From assembly GCA_964551195.1 (NCBI GenBank), contig CAZKBI010000014.1, positions 1-33,953 on the forward strand: a stretch of 33,953 bases of DNA, in the 5' to 3' direction. How positions within the stretch are numbered: position 1 is the first letter of the stretch; every line of letters begins with the position of its first letter. Source of the DNA: CAYZPB01 sp964551195. Its GTDB lineage: Bacteria > Bacillota > Bacilli > Tepidibacillales > Tepidibacillaceae. The notes below the pieces were generated by a model that saw nothing but the letters and a program-made list of their open reading frames with translations, had not been told where the DNA came from and made no database searches. Both the position numbers and the translations under genes were made by a program. Positions 22,559 to 30,411 of this stretch are shown piece after piece.

Positions 22559-25500
22559 TTATCTTTTTTCTAACTCTATTAATAGATCATTTGTTTCAAT
22601 AATATCTCCAGGAGCAACATAGATCTCCTTGACAGTTGCATTGAAGGCAGCCTGTATTGATGTTTCCATTTTCATTGCCTCGGTAATAATTAGGGTATCA
22701 CCCTTGTTAATCCGATCTCCCTTTTCCACTAATAATTTCAATACTTTACCCGGCATCGATGCACCAACATGATTTAGGTTATTACTTTCAGCCTTGCGCG
22801 CTAATTCCGTTGTCACGTTGGCATGTAGATCAGTGATCAAAACCTCTCGTGGTACACCATTCAGTTCGAAGTAAACATTACGAGTACCATCGCTGTGTAC
22901 TTTACCAATCTGTGTAAGTTTAACAATTAAGGTTTTACCTTGTTCAATTTCTACTGAAATTTTTTCACCAAGTCGCATTCCGTAAAAGAAGGTTGGTGTA
23001 TCAATACATGAGACATTGCTATAAGTAGTTAGGTGTTCATCGTACTCTAAGAAAACCGCTGGGTAGAGTAGGTAGGAGAGAACATCACGAAGAGATACCT
23101 CGTGTTCCACCTTATCGATCAGCTCTTTTGCAGTAGCACTGAAATCAGCCTCTTCAAGCAGTTCACCTGGCCGAACAGTGATTGGTTTGCGGTCTTTTAA
23201 AATAATCTTTTGTAGTTCTTTTGGGAAGCCACCGTATGGTTGACCAAGATAACCTTGGAAGAATTCAACCACTGAAGTAGGGAAGGAGATTGTATCCCCT
23301 CTTTCCATAACGTCGGTCTCAGTCAGATTATTCTGCACCATAAATAGTGCCATATCACCAACAACCTTTGATGTCGGTGTAACTTTAATTATATCTCCAA
23401 ACATTCTGTTCACAGTTGTATAGGTCGATTTAATCTCTTCAAAACGATCGCCCAAACCAACAACTGAGGCTTGCACCATCAGGTTGCTGTACTGGCCGCC
23501 AGGCATCTCGTGTTTATAAACTTCGGCACTTGTTGAAATAAGATTGCTTTCAAAGCCTTGATAGTAATGGCGGACGTCCTCCCAATAGTTGCTTAACTTC
23601 TGCAAATTATCAAGATTCATTCCGGTATCTCTTTCGTGCCCCTCTAACGCCGCTACAAGCCCATTGAGACTTGGGTGCGAAGTTAAGCCAGACATTGAAC
23701 TAAAAGCTACGTCAACAATGTCGACATTGGCCTCAATTCCTTTAAGAAGAGTTGCTAGTCCGTTCCCGCTTGTATCGTGTGTATGCAACTGAATCGGCAC
23801 GCCAACTTCGTCTTTTAGCGCCTTAACAAGTTTATAAGCAGCAAAAGGTTTCAGCAGCCCAGCCATATCCTTAATCGCAATTATGTTTGCGCCCGCCTGC
23901 TCTAGCTCTTTTGCAAGATTTACGTAGTAGTTCAGGCTGTACTTATCACGTTTAGGATCGGTTATATCGCCAGCGTAGCAGATAGCGGCTTCGGCTATTT
24001 TGCCGGACTCACGAACTGTATCAATTGATAGGCGGACATTTTCAACCCAATTCAGGCTGTCGAAGATTCTAAATACATCGATACCTGAGGCCGCAGACTC
24101 CTTTATAAACGCTTTTAACACGTTATCTGGGTAGTTGGTGTAACCAACCGCGTTAGCGCCTCTCAGAAGCATCTGGAAGAGGACATTAGGTATTTTTTCA
24201 CGTAGCTGGTCTAGCCGATCCCACGGCGACTCCTTTAGGAAGCGAAAAGCCGTATCAAAAGTCGCGCCTCCCCACATTTCAATAGAGAAAAGTTCAGGCG
24301 CTAGCTTCGCAGTTGCTTCAGCAACCTTGACCATATCGCTGGTCCGCAGACGAGTCGCTATTAAGGATTGATGTCCATCGCGTAGAGTTGTGTCAGTTAT
24401 TAAAACCTTTTTCTGATCTATAATCCATTGCGAGAATTTATCAACACCTAGTTCATCAAGCAACTGCTTTGTTCCTGCTGGGGCAGTCGCGTCAATATCA
24501 ATTACCGGCAAGCGCGGCTTAGCAAAATATGGTTTATCGACCCTTTTCATATTTGGGCTGCCATTAACTGCTACGTTAGCAGCATAAGTAATTATTTTAG
24601 TAGCACGGTCACGACGGACCGGCAATTCAAATAGTTCAGGGTGCTTGTCAATAAAGGTAGTACTATAATCACCACTTAAAAAGTCAGGATGCTGAACAAC
24701 ATTTAATAGGAAAAGGATATTCGATTTAACACCACGAATTCGGAACTCTTTAAGTGTTCTTGCCATTTTGGCTGCCGCATCTTTAGGCGATGGGCCTTGA
24801 GCTGAAACCTTAACAAGCAAGGAGTCATAGTGTGGTGAAATTATTGCGCCAGGAAAGGCACTACCAGCATCAAGTCGAATACCAAATCCACTTGCCGACC
24901 GGTAAACATTAATCCTGCCATAATCTGGCATGAAATTATTTTCTGGGTCTTCAGTAGTGATTCGGCATTGGATTGCATAGCCGTGCACTTGAATATCTTC
25001 TTGTGATTTAATTCTAATCTCTTCATGATCAAGCGGATATCCCTCAGCAACTTTAATTTGCGTTGCCACAATATCGATTCCAGTAATCATTTCAGTAATT
25101 GTATGCTCTACTTGAATTCTTGGATTAACCTCAATAAAATAAAACTCGTTATTAGCTACAAGGAATTCAACTGTTCCCGCATTTACATAGCCGACATTTT
25201 TCATTAATTTCAAAGCAGCACCAGTTATCTGGTCACGCAACTCAGTTGGTAGCGAGAATGATGGTGCAACCTCAACAACCTTCTGATGGCGTCGCTGGAT
25301 TGAGCAGTCACGCTCATAAAGATGAACAACATTACCATACTGGTCACCTATAATTTGCACTTCAATATGCTTAGGCTCGACTAGGAATTTCTCAACATAA
25401 ACTTCATCACTACCAAAAGCAGTTTTCGCCTCTGATCGCGCACGGTCAATTGCCTCGGAAATATTTTCACCCTCATGGACGATTCGCATACCACGCCCGC

Positions 25501-26005
25501 CGCCGCCAGAAGTTGCTTTAATCATGATTGGATAACCATGTTTATCGGCGAAATTAATTGCTTCTTGCACTGTTTTTATGGGCTCGTCTGTTCCTGGAAT
25601 TACAGGAATATTATTATCAAGAGCTGCCTTTCTTGCATCGAGTTTATCTCCGAACATGCGGATATGAGCTGCATCCGGTCCGATAAATATAATATTCTCT
25701 TCAGCGCAACGTTTTGCAAGTAGTTCGTTTTCTGACAAAAATCCGTATCCAGGATGGATAGCATCAACGTCATTACGTTTAGCGATATCGATGATTCCTT
25801 CAATATCTAAATAAGCATCAATTGGGCCCTTACCCTCACCCACTAGATATGCTTCATCAGCCTTGAAACGGTGAAGAGAAACTTCATCCTCTTCAGAGTA
25901 AATTGCAACCGTTGTTATTCCAAGCTCAGTACATGCTCTAAATACTCGTGTCGCAATCTCGCCTCTGTTGGCAACTAGTATTTTGTTAATTTCTTTAATA
26001 TTCAT
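22559..26005 (-). CDS. pyc: Pyruvate carboxylase
   Basis: The 1148-residue biotin enzyme converts pyruvate, bicarbonate and ATP to oxaloacetate. The N-terminal biotin carboxylase (about 1-455) shows KILVANRGEIATRVFRACTE, the ATP-grasp loop KATSGGGGRGMRIV and ERDCSIQRRHQKVVEVAPS. The central carboxyltransferase barrel (about 535-810) starts ITDTTLRDGHQS. A PYC_OADA allosteric/linker region follows, and the biotinyl domain ends the protein with ITEAMKMETSI (biotinylated Lys in AMKM). Full length, single chain. The start was chosen at the ATG complementary to 26003-26005, 5 bases after GAGGTGA; the GTG 9 bases upstream lies inside that site. It fits anaplerosis in a heterotrophic Bacillota. Confidence 0.98.
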   Translation of the reverse strand: MNIKEINKILVANRGEIATRVFRACTELGITTVAIYSEEDEVSLHRFKADEAYLVGEGKGPIDAYLDIEGIIDIAKRNDVDAIHPGYGFLSENELLAKRCAEENIIFIGPDAAHIRMFGDKLDARKAALDNNIPVIPGTDEPIKTVQEAINFADKHGYPIMIKATSGGGGRGMRIVHEGENISEAIDRARSEAKTAFGSDEVYVEKFLVEPKHIEVQIIGDQYGNVVHLYERDCSIQRRHQKVVEVAPSFSLPTELRDQITGAALKLMKNVGYVNAGTVEFLVANNEFYFIEVNPRIQVEHTITEMITGIDIVATQIKVAEGYPLDHEEIRIKSQEDIQVHGYAIQCRITTEDPENNFMPDYGRINVYRSASGFGIRLDAGSAFPGAIISPHYDSLLVKVSAQGPSPKDAAAKMARTLKEFRIRGVKSNILFLLNVVQHPDFLSGDYSTTFIDKHPELFELPVRRDRATKIITYAANVAVNGSPNMKRVDKPYFAKPRLPVIDIDATAPAGTKQLLDELGVDKFSQWIIDQKKVLITDTTLRDGHQSLIATRLRTSDMVKVAEATAKLAPELFSIEMWGGATFDTAFRFLKESPWDRLDQLREKIPNVLFQMLLRGANAVGYTNYPDNVLKAFIKESAASGIDVFRIFDSLNWVENVRLSIDTVRESGKIAEAAICYAGDITDPKRDKYSLNYYVNLAKELEQAGANIIAIKDMAGLLKPFAAYKLVKALKDEVGVPIQLHTHDTSGNGLATLLKGIEANVDIVDVAFSSMSGLTSHPSLNGLVAALEGHERDTGMNLDNLQKLSNYWEDVRHYYQGFESNLISTSAEVYKHEMPGGQYSNLMVQASVVGLGDRFEEIKSTYTTVNRMFGDIIKVTPTSKVVGDMALFMVQNNLTETDVMERGDTISFPTSVVEFFQGYLGQPYGGFPKELQKIILKDRKPITVRPGELLEEADFSATAKELIDKVEHEVSLRDVLSYLLYPAVFLEYDEHLTTYSNVSCIDTPTFFYGMRLGEKISVEIEQGKTLIVKLTQIGKVHSDGTRNVYFELNGVPREVLITDLHANVTTELARKAESNNLNHVGASMPGKVLKLLVEKGDRINKGDTLIITEAMKMETSIQAAFNATVKEIYVAPGDIIETNDLLIELEKR

Positions 26006-26043
26006 CTCTCTCACCTCGGTATTAGTTGATTCATATAACAGAT

Positions 26044-26063
26044 TATCTAATATTATTTAGATA
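26044..26063. promoter_or_regulatory. Palindrome upstream of pyc, candidate operator
   Basis: Exact arms TATCTAA (26044-26050) and TTAGATA (26057-26063) flank a 6-base spacer. The site is 39 bases upstream of the pyc start codon, in the divergent pyc/response-regulator region, where an operator would act on the pyc promoter. Regulator unknown. Confidence 0.4.
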
Positions 26064-26138
26064 TTACTATTTGTGCATCCACTATAGTTTATCTTATTTC
26101 CAACAAAAAATGAATAGTGTTTATTTAGTTAAAGTAGA

Positions 26139-26167
26139 TATAATAGTAATATAGAGATTCATATAAT
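26139..26167 (+). promoter_or_regulatory. Two candidate -10 boxes for the two-component operon
   Basis: Perfect TATAAT hexamers at 26139-26144 and 26162-26167 face the response regulator. Neither has a good -35. Both lie upstream of the TTAAC repeat array, so a protein bound to the array would sit downstream of the transcription start and tend to block transcription. Confidence 0.35.
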
Positions 26168-26168
26168 C

Positions 26169-26214
26169 TTAACAGCAGATTAACTAGTTCTTAAAGCTTG
26201 TTAACTATCATTAA
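26169..26214 (+). repeat. Five phased TTAA(C) direct repeats, Pho-box-like array
   Basis: TTAAC at 26169, 26180 and 26201 and TTAA at 26191 and 26211 are spaced 11, 11, 10 and 10 bases, one helical turn apart. OmpR/PhoB-family regulators bind such direct repeats; the Bacillus PhoP site is TT(A/T/C)ACA repeated at about 11 bp. The array ends a few bases before the ribosome binding site of the OmpR-family gene itself, suggesting autoregulation. Confidence 0.6.
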
Positions 26215-26232
26215 AATATGGAGGTTATTACA

Positions 26233-26937
26233 ATGCTTAAAACAATCTTAATTGTTGATGATGAAATAAAAATCAGAGAGTTGATTTCACAGCACCTGAC
26301 CAATGAGAGCTATCGGGTCCTGCAAGCTGGCAATGGGGTAGAGGCCCTAGAGCAGATTAAGAAAGAAACAGTAGACTTGGTAGTACTGGATCTGATGATG
26401 CCGCTAATGGATGGCTACCAGACGCTACGTGAGCTTAGAAATGTGGATAATTATCTACCAGTAATTATGCTTACGGCAAAAACTGATGAAATAGATAAGC
26501 TGCTCGGCCTTGAGCTGGGTGCGGATGACTATATAATAAAGCCTTTTAGTTTAAGGGAGTTAACAGCACGGATAAAATCGGTTCTGCGAAGATCAGGCGG
26601 AAGCTACGACTATAAGGAGGATTCACGACCTGAGCAGATTAATCGGGGAAATTTAATAATTCATCCAGAGGAGTACGAGGCCTATGTGGATGGTGAGAAA
26701 GCCAACCTCACACCAACCGAATTCAAAATCCTGCTTGCTTTAGCTAGAAAACCAGGACGAGTTTTCAGCAGACTACAATTAATGAGTATTGCAATGGGTG
26801 AAGAATACATCAACTACGAGCGTTCAATTGATACACATGTTAGTAATTTACGAAAAAAGATTGAGGAGGATCCAGCGAACCCGAAACATATTCTTACAGT
26901 GTATGGTATCGGCTATCGTTTTGGTACAGAGGAATGA
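26233..26937 (+). CDS. OmpR/PhoB-family response regulator
   Basis: The 234-residue regulator has a receiver domain (about 1-120) with acidic D9/D10, phosphoacceptor D53 in VVLDLMMP, T81 and K103 (IIKPFS). A winged-helix output domain follows (about 138-234), with NLTPTEFKILLALARKPGRVFSR and SIDTHVSNLRKKIEEDP ... TVYGIGYRFG. GGAGG at 26220-26225 fits ATG 26233 rather than the ATG at 26218. It overlaps the kinase gene by ATGA. The TTAAC repeat array upstream suggests it controls its own operon. Targets are unknown. Confidence 0.96.
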   Translation: MLKTILIVDDEIKIRELISQHLTNESYRVLQAGNGVEALEQIKKETVDLVVLDLMMPLMDGYQTLRELRNVDNYLPVIMLTAKTDEIDKLLGLELGADDYIIKPFSLRELTARIKSVLRRSGGSYDYKEDSRPEQINRGNLIIHPEEYEAYVDGEKANLTPTEFKILLALARKPGRVFSRLQLMSIAMGEEYINYERSIDTHVSNLRKKIEEDPANPKHILTVYGIGYRFGTEE

Positions 26938-28349
26938 AACTAAGAGGAAAACTAATTATTGCTTTTATAGTTGTTCTGTTAGTAATGGGTTTGGTGCAGG
27001 CAGTCTATTTCCACAATCGGACGGTCAATAACTTTGATGACTACTTAAGTCAGAACCTACTACAAGAGACCGTTATCTGGAACGGATTACTTGTTGAGCA
27101 TTATCAGAATAACGATGGTTGGGATAATGTTCAGACCCTCTTAACTAGTGGTCTGCCTACCGGTGGTATGGGTGGTCCGAAACAAGGTCAAGGTGGGAAG
27201 GGCCCTAATAGTAGCATGGGTGGTTTCGCTGGAGCGCATAATCGCTTAGCGATTGTTGTTGCTGACCAGACGGGAATTATAGTTGGTGATACAGATAATC
27301 TTTATTTGGGCAAGAACATTGCATCTATTAAAGGAATCAACCAAGAGCTTACGCTTAACAACGTAAAGATAGGTGAAGCGGTTTATATTCAACGGTATAT
27401 TGAAGGTTTACTTACGATTGAAGAACAATTCCAAGATTCAATGATTAACTCTGTTATTATTGGTTTGATAATTTCATTAATTTTCTCGGTAATACTTAGC
27501 ATTATATTCTCAAACCGAATAACTAAGCCCTTAAGTAAATTGTTAATGGCGCTCAGACGCTTAACCGAGGGTGATCACGCCTACCGAATTGAGCTAGGCA
27601 CAGAGGATGAGTTTCAAGAGCTTGCTGATTCCTTTAATGAAATGTCGGAAAAACTTGCAGAAAATGAAGCTAATCGCAAAGCTTTAATAGCCGACGTCGC
27701 ACATGAACTGCGCACACCGATTTCAATCATTGCGGGCGAGTTAGAACTAGTGCAAGAGGGAACGGTTGAGCCGGATAGCCGATTTTATATTAGTCTGTCT
27801 GACGAGGTGCAGCGCTTAAACCGATTAGTAGATGATCTTCAACAACTAAGCCTGGCAGAGGCAGGACAGCTTTCCTTAAAGTATGCAGAGACAAATGTTT
27901 ATCTGCTTTTAGAAAGAGTGGTCGACAATTTTTCCTGGGTTGAAGAGGAGAAAAATATCACAATTAAACTTGATGGTAATAAGCAGATTACTGCGATGAT
28001 TGATTCAGACCGAATCAAACAAGTAGTTATTAATCTACTAGGGAATGCAGTTCGTCTCTTACAAACTGGCGGAAAGGTCGAACTGCAACTTACAGAAAAA
28101 CCAGAGCTAGATTCGATTGAAATTGTGGTTGTTGATAATGGACCGGGTATTTCAAAGGAACAGTTGAAATATATCTTCGATCGCTTTTATCGAACTGACA
28201 GTTCGCGTTCACGCGATGACGGTGGTACAGGGTTAGGCTTGTCAATTGCTAAGGGCTATGTAGAAGCACACGCTGGAACACTTGAAGTAGAAAGTGAACT
28301 GGATCAAGGTACCAGTTTTATTATCAGACTGCCCAAACACATGAAGTAA
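26934..28349 (+). CDS. Sensor histidine kinase with Gly-rich extracytoplasmic loop
   Basis: The 471-residue kinase has two membrane helices (about 7-26 and 170-194) and an extracytoplasmic domain between them. That domain includes an unusual Gly/Pro/Met/Gln-rich stretch (about 73-100: LPTGGMGG, KQGQGGKG, SMGGFAG). A HAMP domain (about 194-245) follows, then a HisKA domain with H257 in DVAHELRTP, and an ATPase domain with NLLGNAVRLL, VVDNGPGIS and GGTGLGLSIAKGYVEAHAG. It has no PAS domain, unlike Bacillus PhoR. It overlaps its regulator by ATGA. The Gly-rich loop has no recognised ligand class. Confidence 0.95.
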   Translation: MKLRGKLIIAFIVVLLVMGLVQAVYFHNRTVNNFDDYLSQNLLQETVIWNGLLVEHYQNNDGWDNVQTLLTSGLPTGGMGGPKQGQGGKGPNSSMGGFAGAHNRLAIVVADQTGIIVGDTDNLYLGKNIASIKGINQELTLNNVKIGEAVYIQRYIEGLLTIEEQFQDSMINSVIIGLIISLIFSVILSIIFSNRITKPLSKLLMALRRLTEGDHAYRIELGTEDEFQELADSFNEMSEKLAENEANRKALIADVAHELRTPISIIAGELELVQEGTVEPDSRFYISLSDEVQRLNRLVDDLQQLSLAEAGQLSLKYAETNVYLLLERVVDNFSWVEEEKNITIKLDGNKQITAMIDSDRIKQVVINLLGNAVRLLQTGGKVELQLTEKPELDSIEIVVVDNGPGISKEQLKYIFDRFYRTDSSRSRDDGGTGLGLSIAKGYVEAHAGTLEVESELDQGTSFIIRLPKHMK

Positions 28350-28378
28350 GGCATCACAATGACAGCTAATTAGCGACT

Positions 28379-28417
28379 AATATAGGTAAAATGTAGTAAA
28401 CTATATTTACCTATATT
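28379..28417. repeat. 12-bp inverted repeat between the kinase gene and plsY
   Basis: Arms AATATAGGTAAA (28379-28390) and TTTACCTATATT (28406-28417) are exact reverse complements around 15 bases. They are AT-rich, with a short TTATTATG after. It could be a weak terminator for the two-component operon or an operator for plsY; no good plsY promoter is apparent elsewhere. Confidence 0.5.
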
Positions 28418-28473
28418 TATTATGTCTAAAATTTGATATTATATAAATACTGAAAGTTAAGAGGGGTGAAGAG

Positions 28474-29064
28474 ATGTCATATGTAATTACATTTTTATTA
28501 AGTTATTTGTTTGGTTCAATCCCTGTCGGATTGATTGTTTCCAAATTAAAAAATAAAGACATTCGAACGTTGGGTAGTGGCAACATTGGCACATCAAATA
28601 GTTTTCGAGTTCTAGGAAAAAAAGCTGGTATTGCAGTTTTTATTGGTGACCTACTCAAGGGATTCCTACCTGCTCTACTCGCTGGTTTGTATGGTGGAGA
28701 TCTCTTAATGGTAGTAGCAGCTGCGGCAGCGGTTCTTGGTCACTCCTATTCGATTTTCATCAAGTTCACGGGTGGTAAAGGAGTTGCAACAAGTGTTGGC
28801 GCAGTCCTTGCGATGAACTGGTTTGCAGGCATTGCAGGCATTCTTATTTTTGTAATTCTTGTGATTATTGTAAAATATCCATCACTCTCATCATTGATTG
28901 CTGCAAGTTCAGTTGCAGTTATAACCTGGTTATCCCCTGGGGATTCAATAACTATCAAGATTGGTATAACCTTGCTGGTATTGTTTGTAATTTTTCGCCA
29001 CAAGGCGAACATACAGAGATTACTTGCTGGTAAGGAAAACAAACTTTTCGAAAAAAATAAATAA
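28474..29064 (+). CDS. plsY: Acyl-phosphate:glycerol-3-phosphate acyltransferase PlsY
   Basis: This 196-residue membrane enzyme acylates glycerol-3-phosphate from acyl-phosphate, the first membrane-lipid step in most Gram-positive bacteria. Motifs are LFGSIPVGLIVSKL, DIRTLGSGNIGTSNSFRVLG, GHSYSIFIKFTGGKGVATSVGA and, near the C terminus, RHKANIQRLLAGKE, with five or so helices. AGAGGGG precedes the ATG. It lies 31 bases before the PspC gene and may share its transcript. Confidence 0.97.
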   Translation: MSYVITFLLSYLFGSIPVGLIVSKLKNKDIRTLGSGNIGTSNSFRVLGKKAGIAVFIGDLLKGFLPALLAGLYGGDLLMVVAAAAAVLGHSYSIFIKFTGGKGVATSVGAVLAMNWFAGIAGILIFVILVIIVKYPSLSSLIAASSVAVITWLSPGDSITIKIGITLLVLFVIFRHKANIQRLLAGKENKLFEKNK

Positions 29065-29095
29065 TTTAAACTTTATCTTAAGGAGGTTACGCTAA

Positions 29096-29608
29096 ATGAA
29101 TCGTTTAACTAAATCATCAAACAAACTTATAAGTGGAGTTATTGGTGGGATAGCAGAATATTTTGGAATTAGCTCCGGCTGGTTGCGATTTGGCTTTTTT
29201 CTGTTGTTGATAATCCCAGGATTATTCTTCCCATTATTTATTATCTATGTAATTGCTGCAATAGTTATGCCTGAGTCCGACGGTACTGTTACTGGCGAAG
29301 AATCTGTTAAAACTAGCCGACGCGGGTTGCTCATTATCGGTATAACTTTTGTTGTCTTAGGAATATTGTTCTTGCTTAATCAGGTGTTACATTTAGATCT
29401 GATGTATTACTTTAGATACTTTATGTCATTAGGTAGAGATTATATTATTGCGATTGTTCTGGTAGTTGTTGGACTGTTGCTGATTTTTAAAAGTAGCAAC
29501 GCCAAAGTGGACAGAAGTGATCGAGATGGTGTTACACTTCAACGTGAGGAAGTTACAGAAATAAAAGAAGTAGTTGAAGAGGACGACGAAGAGGACGGTG
29601 TTAAATAG
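29096..29608 (+). CDS. PspC-domain / LiaF-like membrane protein
   Basis: The 170-residue product has an N-terminal PspC domain (RLTKSSNKLISGVIGGIAEYFGISSGWLRFGFFLLLI ... IAAIVMPESD, read with its first two helices). A LiaF-type two-helix region follows (about 75-135), and then a highly acidic cytoplasmic tail (EEVTEIKEVVEEDDEEDGVK). PspC and LiaF proteins sense or moderate envelope stress. AAGGAGGT lies before the ATG. Its TAG is followed after one base by the sufC ATG, so the two are translationally linked although functionally unrelated at first sight. Confidence 0.9.
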   Translation: MNRLTKSSNKLISGVIGGIAEYFGISSGWLRFGFFLLLIIPGLFFPLFIIYVIAAIVMPESDGTVTGEESVKTSRRGLLIIGITFVVLGILFLLNQVLHLDLMYYFRYFMSLGRDYIIAIVLVVVGLLLIFKSSNAKVDRSDRDGVTLQREEVTEIKEVVEEDDEEDGVK

Positions 29609-29609
29609 A

Positions 29610-30392
29610 ATGGCTCAAGCTGCATTAAGGATTGATAATCTGAGAGCCTCTGTTGAGGAAAAAGAAATTCTGAAAGGATTAACCTTAGAGATTAAGGGTG
29701 GCGAGGTCCATGCAATAATGGGGCCAAATGGAGCTGGCAAAAGCACCCTATCTGCAACCCTAATGGGACATCCGAATTTTGTTGTCAACTCAGGAACAGT
29801 AACGCTAAATGATGAGGATTTATTAGAAATGTCGACAGCTGAGCGTGCTCGTAGCGGATTGTTTCTTGCGATGCAATATCCCAGCGAGATTACCGGCGTG
29901 ACTAATGCTGATTTTATCCGTAGCGCGATCAATGCGAAACGTGGTTCTGGCAATGAAATTTCACTGATTAAATTTATACGCGAAATGGAAAAAATGATGA
30001 AGTTTTTGGAAATTGATGAGTCATTTGCCCAACGTTATGTTAATGAAGGTTTTTCTGGTGGCGAGAAAAAGCGAAATGAAATCCTACAAATGATGCTGCT
30101 AGAGCCACAATTTGTTATTCTCGATGAGATTGATTCTGGGCTGGATATCGATGCTCTGAGGATTGTATCTACAGGAGTTAACGAACTTCGTTCATCAGAT
30201 AGAGGTTTTTTAATCATAACTCACTATCAGAGATTGTTAGACTATATTGTGCCTGATTTCGTGCACATTATGATCCAGGGAAGAATTGTTCGTTCCGGTG
30301 GGCCGGAGCTAGCGAAGAAGGTCGAAGTTGAAGGATATGAATGGCTACGAGAAGAATTGGGATTAAAAGAAGAGATAGATAGCTGGATCTAG
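29610..30392 (+). CDS. sufC: Fe-S assembly ATPase SufC
   Basis: The 260-residue ABC-type ATPase of the SufBCD scaffold has Walker A GPNGAGKST, Q-loop MQYPSEI, signature FSGGEKKRNEILQM, Walker B FVILDEIDSGLD and the H-loop THYQRLLDYI typical of SufC. The chosen ATG at 29610 gives the normal family N terminus; the upstream in-frame ATG at 29574 lies within the PspC gene. Its ribosome binding site (GAGGACGG, about 29591-29598) sits inside the PspC tail. It is first of the suf genes in the order C-D-S-U-B usual for Bacillota. Confidence 0.97.
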   Translation: MAQAALRIDNLRASVEEKEILKGLTLEIKGGEVHAIMGPNGAGKSTLSATLMGHPNFVVNSGTVTLNDEDLLEMSTAERARSGLFLAMQYPSEITGVTNADFIRSAINAKRGSGNEISLIKFIREMEKMMKFLEIDESFAQRYVNEGFSGGEKKRNEILQMMLLEPQFVILDEIDSGLDIDALRIVSTGVNELRSSDRGFLIITHYQRLLDYIVPDFVHIMIQGRIVRSGGPELAKKVEVEGYEWLREELGLKEEIDSWI

Positions 30393-30411
30393 CTTGCGAG
30401 GAGGGGTAGAG

